Positions 19,999 through 29,609 of a DNA stretch of 64,000 bases are shown here, piece after piece. Position 1 is the stretch's first letter; each line of letters starts with the position of its first letter. This DNA comes from Pyropia yezoensis (Eukaryota; Rhodophyta; Bangiophyceae; Bangiales; Bangiaceae), in NCBI GenBank assembly GCA_009829735.1, contig CM020618.1, positions 42,856,878 through 42,920,877 of the forward strand, in the 5' to 3' direction. The translations under genes and the position numbers were made by a program. The notes below the pieces were generated by a model. It was not told where the DNA came from. It did no database searches and saw only the letters and a list, made by a program, of their open reading frames with translations.

Positions 19999-22182
19999 TT
20001 ACTCGTTTCCCGCCCCTGGTAGGGTGCTGTCCGCCGGGACATCCGGCTGAGGAGGTGCCCCCTCGACGGCCAGTACTCCACCTGGAGCTGGCTGCCTACC
20101 CGGTGCGGTTCCGGGTGCTCGGGCGGGATACCCCCCGGTGGATGCCTTGCGTTGCGCCGCTGCCCGCCGAGACTCCTCGGGGATGAGTGGGCAGGAAGAC
20201 ACCCAGTGCTGGGGATCCCCACACAACATACACCCGGACGTGCCGGTCCCCCCTTGAGTTCGCATCGGGGTAGCCCCGTAGCTACGGTTGCCTCCCTCGG
20301 GCGCCCGAGTGCCTGCTCCCTGGTAGGCCTTGGGTCCTTGGGTCAACCGGAACATGGACTCTCCCAACCGGTTGGGTCGGCCCGCAATCTGCGGAGGTGC
20401 CTCCGTGCGCACCGCCCATGTTGGCAAGGGTTGGTGAGGGTTACCCGTCACCGGGGAGTACCCCGTAGTCCGCACATACGGGACGCGCCGTCCCGTTCCT
20501 TCGTTGACCTGGAACTGGGTTCCAGCCGGGGCGATGTACGCTACTGTACCATGTTCATCAATCACCGGCGTCGCCGGTAGCAACAGGTGGCCCTGTTGGT
20601 CGACTAGAGGTTCATCCTCACCAATAGGGGTATGTTCGGTCGCCACCAGTACTGGTGCGGCCTTACGTTCCACCTTCTCTTGCCTCGGTACCGGGGTAAG
20701 ACTGGGTTTGCCTCCCTCACCCTTGGGCTTCGGGGCCAAGGCACACTCCGGGTGTAGAACCCGGTAGGCGTCCCCTAGGGACTTGCACATATGCATCAGT
20801 CGACTGAAGTTCGTCCGTGCCGTATTGGCGCCCCGTGCGGATATCCGCACGTAGTTGGGTACTCCTGCGAACAGGATGGCCCGTAGCTCGCCTTCTCCGA
20901 GGAGCTTCCCCAGCTCGTAGTCGAGCTCTTGGATCCGGCGTCCAAACATCTCCTCGTCCTCCCAGGACTGGGCGGTGGCAGTGCGAAGGGCCCGATAGTG
21001 GTCCTCGCATTTGTCCTCACTGAGGTAGCTGCTCAGCAGCTCCTTCAATATCCCACGGTAATCCATGGGGGTGGCCGCGACCCTCATTCCCGGCATCGGG
21101 GATGCCTGGCGAAGAATGCCTCGCACCCGTTCATCAACAAAGAACGGGAGGATCTCCAGGGCCAGCCCCTCGTTAACGAGCGCCTTGTCCGCGGCTGCCT
21201 TGAAGCTAGTCAAGAAGCCGATGACTGCCAACGGGCGTCCGTTCGGCCCCCCGAACATAGGGACTCCCTTCATAAGGGTCTGCATAGAGCGGATCGCCCG
21301 ATGCGACGTATTACGCATCGATTCCGATACGGTGGTAGAGCGGTCCTCCAAACGATAACGTTCCGGAGTAAGAACTGACCGGAAGACCTCGTTGACGATC
21401 TCCGTGTCAGCGTCCTGGATATCCAGTCGCTTAGCCAGTTGATGAGCGAACTCATCGGACTCCATCCGCTTCAGTAGGCTCGCAGTTACCTGCGCGGTCA
21501 TAGCTTCCACCACTGAAGATGGTACTTCAGGCGTCGGCACCTCGGGAACCCGCGTTGCCTGGCCTCCTTCGTCGTGGGGGTACTGCGAGAGGGTACCCCC
21601 TCCCCCATTAACCGACTCTCCCCCGGCGTACGTATCCGCCGGGTCGTGTCCGCGGAGTCCGCTTCGGGTACTCCGAGCGTATCGCTCCGTGTGACTCCGT
21701 TCCAACTCTGCCGACGAGTCGGACCCATACCCCATTGTGTCCGGGGGTTGTCCAGGAGTAGCAACACCGGGGTTGACCCTGGTGGACTCCGAAAGTAGTC
21801 CGGCCGGTTCGAACCGTACCGGTGTGGGAGGAACACGACGGGGTCCCGTCGTGTGCCGTGTTGACATCAACACTGCCATTGCGTCCTCCGTCCGATCTTG
21901 ACGGGCGTCGAGCCCGGAAAACCGGGCCTCGATGCGGGCCAATGATGCCATCAGGGAGTCCCCTGGTGAAGGAGGCGGCGGAGTGAGGTCGGACGACGAC
22001 AGTTGAGGCGGGCCCCCGCCTCCTGCCGTCCGAGCCGTGCCAAACGTCGATCCGGCACCGGAAAGCATTGGCGTCTCAATGTTATCGATCGGGTTCCCGA
22101 TCCCGGTTCCCGTAGTCACCTCCGGAGTCGGCGTCGACGCCGATCCGTCGTCTTGAACGTTCCCCGTCTCTTGGGTAGACAT
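19999..22182 (-). CDS. Family B Gag polyprotein
   Basis: 727 residues from the ATG at 22182. Residues about 1-250 are Pro/Ser/Thr-rich and probably disordered. The middle part (about 260-500) is helical and contains a retrotransposon-Gag-like capsid region with WEDEEMFGRRIQELDYELGKLL. A single CX2CX4HX4C zinc knuckle (CMLCGDPQHWVSSC) sits at about 651-664, for RNA packaging. It ends ...GAGNE-stop with the slippery heptamer immediately before. It is the only fully open gag of this family in the window. Confidence 0.9.
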   Translation of the reverse strand: MSTQETGNVQDDGSASTPTPEVTTGTGIGNPIDNIETPMLSGAGSTFGTARTAGGGGPPQLSSSDLTPPPPSPGDSLMASLARIEARFSGLDARQDRTEDAMAVLMSTRHTTGPRRVPPTPVRFEPAGLLSESTRVNPGVATPGQPPDTMGYGSDSSAELERSHTERYARSTRSGLRGHDPADTYAGGESVNGGGGTLSQYPHDEGGQATRVPEVPTPEVPSSVVEAMTAQVTASLLKRMESDEFAHQLAKRLDIQDADTEIVNEVFRSVLTPERYRLEDRSTTVSESMRNTSHRAIRSMQTLMKGVPMFGGPNGRPLAVIGFLTSFKAAADKALVNEGLALEILPFFVDERVRGILRQASPMPGMRVAATPMDYRGILKELLSSYLSEDKCEDHYRALRTATAQSWEDEEMFGRRIQELDYELGKLLGEGELRAILFAGVPNYVRISARGANTARTNFSRLMHMCKSLGDAYRVLHPECALAPKPKGEGGKPSLTPVPRQEKVERKAAPVLVATEHTPIGEDEPLVDQQGHLLLPATPVIDEHGTVAYIAPAGTQFQVNEGTGRRVPYVRTTGYSPVTGNPHQPLPTWAVRTEAPPQIAGRPNRLGESMFRLTQGPKAYQGAGTRAPEGGNRSYGATPMRTQGGTGTSGCMLCGDPQHWVSSCPLIPEESRRAAAQRKASTGGYPARAPGTAPGRQPAPGGVLAVEGAPPQPDVPADSTLPGAGNE
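20005..20011 (-). promoter_or_regulatory. Candidate -1 ribosomal frameshift site GGGAAAC, family B
   Basis: On the minus strand the gag codons read GCG GGA AAC GAG TAA, so G GGA AAC is in the correct X XXY YYZ phase. Pol is open in the -1 frame across it. GGGAAAC is a canonical eukaryotic slippery heptamer. Downstream, CCGGGG and CCCCGG can pair, but starting about 18 nt away, so the stimulatory structure is less clear than in family A. Confidence 0.75.
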
Positions 22183-22394
22183 AGTCACAATCAGTCCACC
22201 GACGCAACGATCACCACGAATAAGAGAGCGAGGGGGTAGATTGGGGAGAGTAACAGTATGTCACAGTCACAGGTAAAATCTCAACACAATCGATCAGGTC
22301 GCAACACCACGAGTACAAGAAAAGGACCGGATCCCTATCCGTGTGCCAGGGCCGAAGACGGCGTCACCACAAGGGTGACGGAAACCCGTCCCCT

Positions 22395-22406
22395 GCTGCT
22401 CCACCA
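22395..22406 (-). promoter_or_regulatory. Primer-binding site, family B
   Basis: Reads TGGTGGAGCAGC on the minus strand, one base inside the 5' LTR. It begins TGG, as expected for pairing to a tRNA 3' CCA end, and is identical over 12 nt to the PBS of family A. The primer tRNA was not identified. Confidence 0.85.
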
Positions 22407-22407
22407 A

Positions 22408-22770
22408 TGTAGCACAATAGGAATCCGTCGCACGTCCACTCTCAGGGAACACTCACCAAGGGGGATCGGCACCAACGTCACCGGGAGGCCAAGGTTGCTG
22501 TCCTTGGAGCACAACCCACGGGACCAAGATGGGAGCCCAAATGGGAGGGGTTTGTTGTTCTACCTTGGCCGGCGGTGGATTCGCCACCGGCCCCCTCGTT
22601 ATAAACCCTCGGAGACACTACTAACTACCCTCCACCCCAAGATGCAAGTCCCTCTGGTCATACGTAACTTATAGATACCGTGACCAGCTCGGACTCTCAA
22701 ATTGAAAGTTAAGGATTAGAAGTAGCCCCCCTGATATTAGGGTCACAATACGGACAACCATATTGCTACA
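22408..22770 (-). repeat. 5' LTR of family B (363 bp)
   Basis: It is bounded by TGTAGCA and TGCTACA, perfect 7-bp inverted termini with TG...CA ends. Read on the minus strand it holds TTTATAA near 22600, a likely TATA box. The PBS follows directly. The partner LTR lies beyond the gap. Confidence 0.88.
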
Positions 22771-23499
22771 CGCCGGCCCCGCCGCCTGGTGGGGAACGTT
22801 ATCGGCGGGGGTCTCGCCGCTCGCCTCAACGTGAGGGCCAGGGCCGTGGGGTTGGAGAGTCTAGCATGCATGCCTAGTTGGCAGCTGCCTTTGTTGTGAG
22901 AGTGTGAGGGTTAGGACTCTAGTTAAAAGCCACTCTGCGTACCACTTCGACTTGAAGCACTCTCTTGGCCCTGTTACTCGGGCTTCCCTCACGTTGAGGG
23001 AGGGCTGTTAGGGTCTATCTCATTCCGGGCACAGTATGCCCGGACCTTCTCAGCGGGAAGGTCTTCCACAGCTTTCCACGTTTCATCCTTGGCTTTGTAG
23101 GCGAACCAACGCACCCTCAACATGAGGCGGTTAGTGTCCTCATCCCAGCCGTGGTCGATGAACTCATCGAACACGTACTCCTGCGGGCCCTGTTTGGCCG
23201 CAGGCAGCGAGGGTAGGCGCCACGCTTCCAACGCACGCGCCCAAGCTGGGTCGCCTGCAGGCGGTGGTGCAACTTTGACCACGTCCTGTCCGTTCACTGT
23301 GCGGACCCCATCGTCACTTTTGGTGGTGAAGCGCCGCCCATCGGTACAAAGGACCTGGTACGGCCCTTTCGTCTGGAATACCAACTTATTCCCAGTTGCG
23401 GTGTGTGAGTGAACCAATACCCAGTCACCCTGCTCGGGGACATGCTTAGCATTGCGCACCTTCTTGTCAAAGGTACGCTTATAGCGCTTTTGTGCTTAG
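22771..23499 (-). mobile_element. Inverted fragment of a family A chromovirus (A3)
   Basis: Read on the minus strand it carries the integrase C-terminus with GPY/F motif and chromodomain (23499-22989). Then comes the start of the region 3' of integrase, similar to 35500-35750 of A2. It is cut on the right by the LTR of A1 and on the left by the family B insertion. The ...RGSRRSPQREGQGRGVGESS end of the antisense gene, including its stop codon, is conserved here in the plus direction. Confidence 0.88.
22989..23499 (-). pseudogene. Integrase C-terminus with GPY/F motif and chromodomain (A3 fragment)
   Basis: Partial pol 3' end. It opens in frame at the A1 LTR junction with the KRYKRTFDKKVRNAKH region. 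GDWVLVHSHT...FQTKGPYQVL is the GPY/F module. The chromodomain follows: RLMLRVRWFAYKAKDETW and VRAYCARN, ending PNSPPST-stop. The N-terminal part of the integrase is absent. Confidence 0.9.
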
Positions 23500-23969
23500 T
23501 GTGGCAGTATTGACCCCCAGGTAGGGGGGGCAACACGTGCCATGCACGGGGCGGCAGGCCACTAGCCTGATCCGTTCCTCCCCCTGCATTTGGGTCCATA
23601 TTCCCTAAGTTTGGGATAGTGAGCTTAGTAGTAAATCCAACTTGGATTTGAGGGTTTTCTGCATTTATCGTCTTGAATTTTCGTGTGGCCCGGTGGGCAG
23701 GTGCTGGGGTGGGAGATTCTGAGTGGCGCAATTCTGAGGGGACCCGGGGGGGATAAGGGGAGGGACAGCGGGGCTTGGCCCTGCGTCCCCGTCCCGACCA
23801 AGAAACTGTTGGACCACACACCATCTTCTTGTTTGTCAGTGGGGGGTTCGCCCCACAACAGGGACAGAGTGTGTGCGACTTGCACTTCTTCCGGTTCCCC
23901 CGACACGGGAGGCAGCCCTTGTACACCGCCCCAACTTGGGTGTCGTGTGTGCTTGTGGTTTTTGCCACA
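23500..23969 (+). repeat. 5' LTR of A1 (470 bp)
   Basis: Starts TGTGGCAGTATTGACC and ends TTTTTGCCACA, giving TGTGGCA/TGCCACA inverted termini. It is nearly identical to 29022-29490 and 37917-38385. It is followed by the PBS. There is no polypurine tract on its left, so it is a genuine 5' LTR at an insertion border. Confidence 0.93.
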
Positions 23970-23971
23970 TT

Positions 23972-24021
23972 TGGTGGAGCAGCGGGGGTCAGAGGTAAAC
24001 TTTACCTCCGGGTGCACCCGG
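23972..24021 (+). promoter_or_regulatory. PBS and palindromic leader of A1
   Basis: PBS TGGTGGAGCAGC at 23972-23983. Two perfect self-complementary elements follow: AGGTAAA-C-TTTACCT (23993-24007) and CCGGGTGCACCCGG (24008-24021). Such palindromes in a retroelement leader could form hairpins or loop-loop dimers for RNA packaging (inference). They are conserved in A2. Confidence 0.75.
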
Positions 24022-24088
24022 GTGTAGGGGGCCCTCTGTCTCAGAGGAACGGTGGACTTGGACCGTGTCATACGGATCGTCAGCCAAC

Positions 24089-26036
24089 ATGGCTAGTTCG
24101 GACCCCCCGTCGTCCGGGGAGTACACGGGTGACGCACGTACTTCAGTGCCTTTGAATACTGGTGAGACAAAGGTGGGTTTACCTGGGGTCGCAGAGGGAC
24201 TAGAGGTCCCTCAAGCCAGCAGGACTGGAAGTGCGGGCGGGCAACAGGCGACCCCGACTCAGTCGGGAGTTCACTCGGGTGACACGTCTGATGTGGGTGG
24301 GCCGAAGTCTGGCCACCGTGTGGTATACTCAACGGGAACGTCCCAAGGGGTGAGGACTGTCCCCGCGGGTTCCACTCGGGTTGGAGCCAACTTTGGCTTG
24401 GAGCCGTCGCCAACTAGGCTTTCGGAGGACGGCGGACCTCCGTTGGTCGGCGATGGGCTCGCGCCCATGCCCCCGGTTGAGACCCCTGAGGAACGTGGTT
24501 ACCCCTCAGGTGGACTCCCGGAGGCGGACCGAGACTCAACTGGAGTCGTCAATCCACTCCTCGCGGAAACTGTCCGTCGGGAGGCGACCAATGTGCTGCG
24601 GCAGACTTTGCCGGACCTGGTGGTCACGATGACGAATACTATTCTGAATCAGACTGTGGCGAGTTTGCCAGATGGCCTTAATGTCCAGACCGGACTGGGG
24701 CTTTCGAGCCCGCAGGCGCAGGGGGAATCTTTCCTGACGCCTATTCCGGGTCGCCCCGAACATGGGGGGACCCCTGTGACTCCCAACGTGGGAGCCGCAC
24801 CATTCTCGGTGGGGCGCACGCCCTTCACGGGGGAGTCCCCCTTGGAAACGCCGGCGGCTACACCAAGCTCGCCGTACCAGACTACAGGCGCTGAGGGTCA
24901 ACTTACCCCAGTGCCACAGCGGCTGTTCCCTCAACGTGAGGTGCCGCCCAAGATCCAGGTAGCCAACCCGGTCTACCAGAGGATCTTTGACTGTGAGACC
25001 TACGCCCTCCACAACAAGTCGGTGGCGTATGGTCCAGACCAGGCCCGAGCCATGGGCCGTGCCAAGAAAAATGCACTTCATTCTTTTGGGCACAAAGCGG
25101 AGTGGGATGGAACTCCCCCTCTCCGTGTCTTTGAGTTCCTACGTCGTTTCACAAAAGCCTGTGACGACAATGCCATAAGTGAAGGCATGGCTTTTTACAT
25201 GCTACAGGAGTTTACGAAGGGCGACCTACGGACAGAACTTATGTCCGTCATGCCCAGCTCCTCAAGTGGAGGCGCTGGGGAGGTGACGTCCTATTTGGAG
25301 CTCGTCAACTGGTTGTTGAGGGCCATGGTTGAGGAAGCGGCGCTGGCTTCTCAAGTCGAGGAGTTTACGCAAGCCCATCAGGAAGAGGCGGAGGACGAGT
25401 TGTCCTTTACGGAGCGAGTCCGTAAGCTCAACAATATTTGTGGGTTTCTTCATCCACAAGCTGTGCTGAAGAGTCGGTTTGTGGAGGGACTCCATTGGTC
25501 AGTCCGGATGGAGACCCGGGAGCATAACACTGCCCGGGCGACCCTGGCCGGGTTGGCTAGGTTCGCCTACCGCAGAGGCGAGGCCTACCGCAAGTTGCGG
25601 GAGGAACAACGCCAGGAGCGTCAGTCCGAGTTAGCCAAGGAACGTGAGGAGGCGCGCCAGGCCAGAGAGTTGAGAGAGGCACGCCGAATCCGCAAGGAGA
25701 GGGTGGTAGCTGCCGTGGGAACTTCCCAAGGTATCCCTTCGTCTTCCCCAGTTGGGAAGACCCCTCCCGGAACGGACCATCGGTGTTGGAACTGCAACTC
25801 CGATGGTCACTGGGCATATGATTGCCCCAAGTTGAGTAAACGCATCCAACAACTTGTTAGGAATGCGAGTAAAAAGTCGGCTACGAACGAAGTACGTTCA
25901 CGCCGCGAGGGTGGGTCTCGACCGGTCGTCGCGGTCGCCACACCCTCGGCGGAGGAGGCGGACACGTCGTCCTCGGACTCATCGTCTTCCCCTTCCGCCC
26001 TCAGATTCGGACGCCAAGTCGGCGGGAAACGAATGA
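24089..26036 (+). pseudogene. Gag of A1 (frame altered near its end)
   Basis: From ATG 24089 the frame is open and very similar to the A2 Gag: a Ser/Pro/Gly-rich N-terminal third, a capsid-like helical region (FEFLRRFTKACDDNAI, LNNICGFLHPQAVLKSRF), an Arg/Glu-rich coiled-coil-like stretch, and the CX2CX4HX4C knuckle CWNCNSDGHWAYDC. One extra base in the run near 25988-25994 shifts the frame before the normal stop (TGA 26034-26036). Gag therefore runs on into protease, ending at a nonsense codon at 26285-26287. Confidence 0.88.
26024..26030 (+). promoter_or_regulatory. Candidate -1 frameshift heptamer GGGAAAC in A1
   Basis: Same position as in A2: heptamer, one GAA codon, then the gag-frame stop (here TGA). 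The downstream 6-bp stem of A2 has one mismatch here (CCGTCG opposite CAACGG). Confidence 0.65.
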
Positions 26037-29021
26037 CCGTCGGAGCTGGCCGTCCGAAGCTTACAACGGCAGCCTCGGACAAGTGGGCCAAGAGGACGAA
26101 CCAACCGTGCCAGATACTGCGGCGACCTAAGGGGGTCCGCCCACCTCGGGTAGGACTCCCCAAGAACGTAAACCCACGTCGGGTCATCGCGGTGCTGACG
26201 GGCGAGAACTTCCAGGTGGCTGGACGGGTGCAACTTGCCCCCGGCCGTGCATGCTGTACCCGTATCGTACTTGATACTGGGTCATGAGCCTCCTTGATAC
26301 GCAAGTCGCTATTACCAAAGGAGGTGAAGCTCCAACGCTGGAGGTCCAAAGCTGACCATATGATTGACATCAATGGTGGGATACTTCCCATCGTTGGTGC
26401 CGTGACCCTACCAACTAGGTTGGGGACCCATGAGGTCGACGTGACCTATGGCGTAGTTGAGAATATATCGGTACCCCTGCTTCTGGGTACCCCTTATGTT
26501 GTTACACAAGTGCCCTTGATTTGTGGCCCTGAGTACTGGGTCAAGTTGATGAATGGGGAGACTATCCCCATCCTTGGTAAGGGAAAGTCTGTGGCTCCTG
26601 TGACAGTCTCACAGTCGAAGCCTGTTTGTACTGTGAGAGAAGGGATTACTGCTACCCTGCGTTTAGCCCGTAAGGTCACGTTGCCCCCCAACTCGGTGGC
26701 GCACGTTGACGTTGTAACTGATTAAACGGGGAACGGGTTGGTGCACCCTTACCCCCTTCTTGCTCACAAGCTCCAAGTGCATGTTGCCCTTGGCACGATG
26801 GACTCCAAAGCCGGAGTCCCGTGGAGGATCCAGGTGATGAACCTGAGCTCGTCGCCCAAGTACTTCAAGTCGGGAGCCAAGTTCGGCTATATCGACCAAC
26901 ACGAGGGACCGGTAGTAGCGGTCACCCTCGACGCGGGCGCAAGTAGCGACCCGAAGTCCGGAAAGGAGAAGCGTCAAGCCAAGTCGGCCGCCTCTCCTCG
27001 ACTCCATGTGAACATGGAGGGTGTCCCCCCCAGGTTGAGGGTTCAAGTTGAACGCCTCTTGGACCAATATCACAAGTTGTGGGATGGCCAATTGGGACTC
27101 ATGAGAGCCACCCAACACCGGATCGAGTTGAAGCCCGGTGCACCCCCTATACGCCAACAACCGTATAGGGGAGGACCCCGTTCAAGGGCCCTCGTTAAGG
27201 AGCAAGTTGCTCGCATGGAGGCCCTCGATGTGATCGAGGCCAGTAACGCCGAGTGGGCGAGTCCGGTGGTGATCGTCCCCAAAGTTGATGGGAACCCCCG
27301 GTTCTGTATCGACTACCGTAAGCTCAACGAGAGCACGGTGAAGGACAGTTATCCCCTACCTAGGATGGACGACTGTCTGGACTCTCCAGGGGAGGCGAAC
27401 GTGTTCTGTACCCTGGACTGTAACGCGGGGTACTGGCAAATTCCCATTGCCCCGGAGGACAGGCATAAAACTACCTTTACCTGTCACTGTGGTACCTACC
27501 AGTGCAAGCGTCTACCGTTTGGCCTGTGTAACGCGCCGGCAACTTTCCAGCGCGCTATGGACATGATTCTGGCCGGAGTACGGTGGCAGATCTGTCTCGT
27601 GTACCTAGACGATATCATTGTGTTCTCCCGAAGTCCGGAGGAACACATTGGCCATCTTGGCCAGGTGTTCAAGCTACTGGCTGACGCCGGTGTGTCACTG
27701 AAGGCAAGTAAGTGCCACCTCTTCACTCAAGAGGTCGAGTACTTGGGACATGTTCTCCGTCCGGGGCGTCTCAGTGTTAACGAGAAAAACTTGAGGGCCA
27801 TCCGTAAGGCTCAGTACCCCCGGACCCAGACCCAGATTAGGAGATTCCTCGGGATGTGTAACGTGAACCAACGTTTCACCAAGGGCTTCGCCAAGGTGGC
27901 GAAGCCGTTGAATGAGTTAGTGAGCTCAACGCTACCGAAGAACCTGCCTCCCTAAAGTCGGGTGGAGCAGGAATCCTTTGAGACTCTTCGGGACCTTCTG
28001 CTGAAGCCCCCCATCTTGACTATTCCCAGGTTGGGAGGCCATTACATCCTGGATGTGGACGCTAGCTACGACCAACTTGGTTGTGTGTTGATTCAGCAGC
28101 AGCCGGACAAGGAGTACTTGCCGGTGGGATACTTTAGTAAGGGGCTGAACTCGGCCGAGAAGAACGACGGAGTCACCGAGTTGGAAGGACTCGCAGTGGT
28201 GTGGGCGGTGACGTCACTTCGTCCCTACCTGGAGGGTGAGAAGTCCCTCATCCGCTGTGACCACCGCGCGTTGCAGTTCATCTTCAAGACGGACTGTACG
28301 AACACTCGTCTCAACCGGTGGAGGGTGCGACTGGCACCCTTCAACTTTGACATTGAGTACCGACCTGGCAGGCAACATGCCCTTGCCGACGGCCTCTCTC
28401 GGGTACCTATCGAGGGGCTGGACACTAACCCAGTCGATGAGGACATCCGCATCGTGGGGGTGGTCACGCGCTCGGGTCAGGCGTTGAACCCCGAGGCGCC
28501 AGGGAACAAGAAGTACTTGCCCCTGTCCCTGGACGAGGTGGTGAAGGCCCAGGCCGAGGATCCCTTCTGCAAGTCGCAGAGGGATATACTGGATACAGTG
28601 GTAGAGACGCGGTTCTTTCTGGGAGACGATGGCCTCCTCATGAGGAGGGGGGTATTCCAGGGGACCGAACAACTTGTCGTCCCCGCATCCCTCAAGGACA
28701 GTATCCTTGAGAGGGAGCATAACGCTCCCACAGGTGGACACCTGGGGTCTAGTAAACTGTACCAGACCCTGAGGACCAGGTACTACTGACCGTCCATGGT
28801 GGTGGGCATCTACAGTTGGGTGGCTGCCTGCACAAGTTGTGCACAGAACCGTGTGATGGAACGGCGGCCTAGTACGGCTATGCTATTGTTCCCGGCCAAG
28901 GAGCCCTTCGCCGCGTTGGCGATGGACATCCTTGGGCCACTGCCAGTGACCGAGGAGGGCAACCAGTACCTCCTGGTCATCTGTGACCGCTTCACGAAAC
29001 TTACGCGAGCGATCCCACTGG
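26037..29021 (+). pseudogene. Pol of A1, broken and truncated
   Basis: The protease active site is interrupted: the codon after DTGS is TGA (26285-26287), where A2 has GGA. The frame then reads ASLIRKS. A TAA follows at about 26723-26725, with RT from 26738 to 27955 (CIDYRKLN, PFGLCNAPATFQRA, YLDD), a TAA at the RT/RNase H boundary (27953-27955), and RNase H from 27962 (ILDVDASYDQLG, SLIRCDHRAL). A TGA near 28787-28789 precedes the integrase zinc-finger part (CTSCAQNR) and DILGPLP, which ends at the A2 LTR. It cannot make functional Pol as assembled. Confidence 0.9.
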
Positions 29022-29490
29022 TGTGGCAGTATTGACCCCCAGGTAGGGGGGCAACACGTGCCATGCAAGGGGCGGCAGGCCACTAGCCTGATCCGTTCCT
29101 CCCCCTGCATTTGGGTCCATATTCCCTAAGTTTGGGATAGTGAGCTTAGTAGTAAATCCAACTTGGATTTGAGGGTTTTCTGCATTTATCGTCTTGAATT
29201 TTCGTGTGGCCCGGTGGGCAGGTGCTGGGGTGGGAGATTCTGAGTGGCGAGATTCTGAGGGGACCCGGGGGGGATAAGGGGAGGGACATCGGGGCTTGGC
29301 CCTGCGTCCCCGTCCCGACCAAGAAACTGTTGGACCACACACCATCCTCTTGTTTGTCCGTGGGGGGTTTGCCCCACAACAGGGACAGAGTGTGTGCGAC
29401 TTGCACTTCTTCCGGTTCCCCCGACACGAAAGGCAGCCCTAGCACACCGCCCCAACTTGGGTGCCGTGTGTGCTTGTGGTTTTTACCACA
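29022..29490 (+). repeat. 5' LTR of A2 (469 bp)
   Basis: TGTGGCAGTATT ... TTTTACCACA. It differs from the A1 and 3' LTR copies at a handful of positions. It interrupts the A1 integrase. Confidence 0.93.
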
Positions 29491-29492
29491 TT

Positions 29493-29542
29493 TGGTGGAG
29501 CAGCAGGGGACAGAGGTAAACTTTACCTCCGGGTGCACCCGG
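29493..29542 (+). promoter_or_regulatory. PBS and palindromic leader of A2
   Basis: PBS TGGTGGAGCAGC at 29493-29504, then AGGTAAA-C-TTTACCT (29514-29528) and CCGGGTGCACCCGG (29529-29542), as in A1. Confidence 0.75.
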
Positions 29543-29609
29543 GTGTAGGGGGCCCTCTGTCTCAGAGGAACGGTGGACTTGGACCGTGTCATACGGATCG
29601 TCAGCCAAC

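Larger units (their letters stand above)
16345..22770 (-). mobile_element. Ty3/gypsy retrotransposon, family B, truncated at its 3' end by the gap
   Basis: Read on the minus strand: 5' LTR (22770-22408), primer-binding site, leader, gag, pol with protease, RT, RNase H and broken integrase, then the gap. The pol order PR-RT-RH-IN is that of Ty3/gypsy (Metaviridae). The RT carries YLDD. The 3' LTR and polypurine tract are lost beyond 16345. The LTR abuts CGCCG at 22771-22775, the candidate target-site duplication. The target is the 3' region of an inverted family A element. Confidence 0.93.
23500..29021 (+). mobile_element. Family A chromovirus copy A1, truncated inside integrase by the LTR of A2
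   Basis: 5' LTR, PBS, leader, gag, protease, RT, RNase H and the beginning of integrase. At 29021 the sequence stops abruptly at the codons for ...TRAIPL, where the 5' LTR of A2 starts. In A2 the same region continues into AEITAM. The 3' half of A1 is not found after the A2 3' LTR. Confidence 0.92.
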
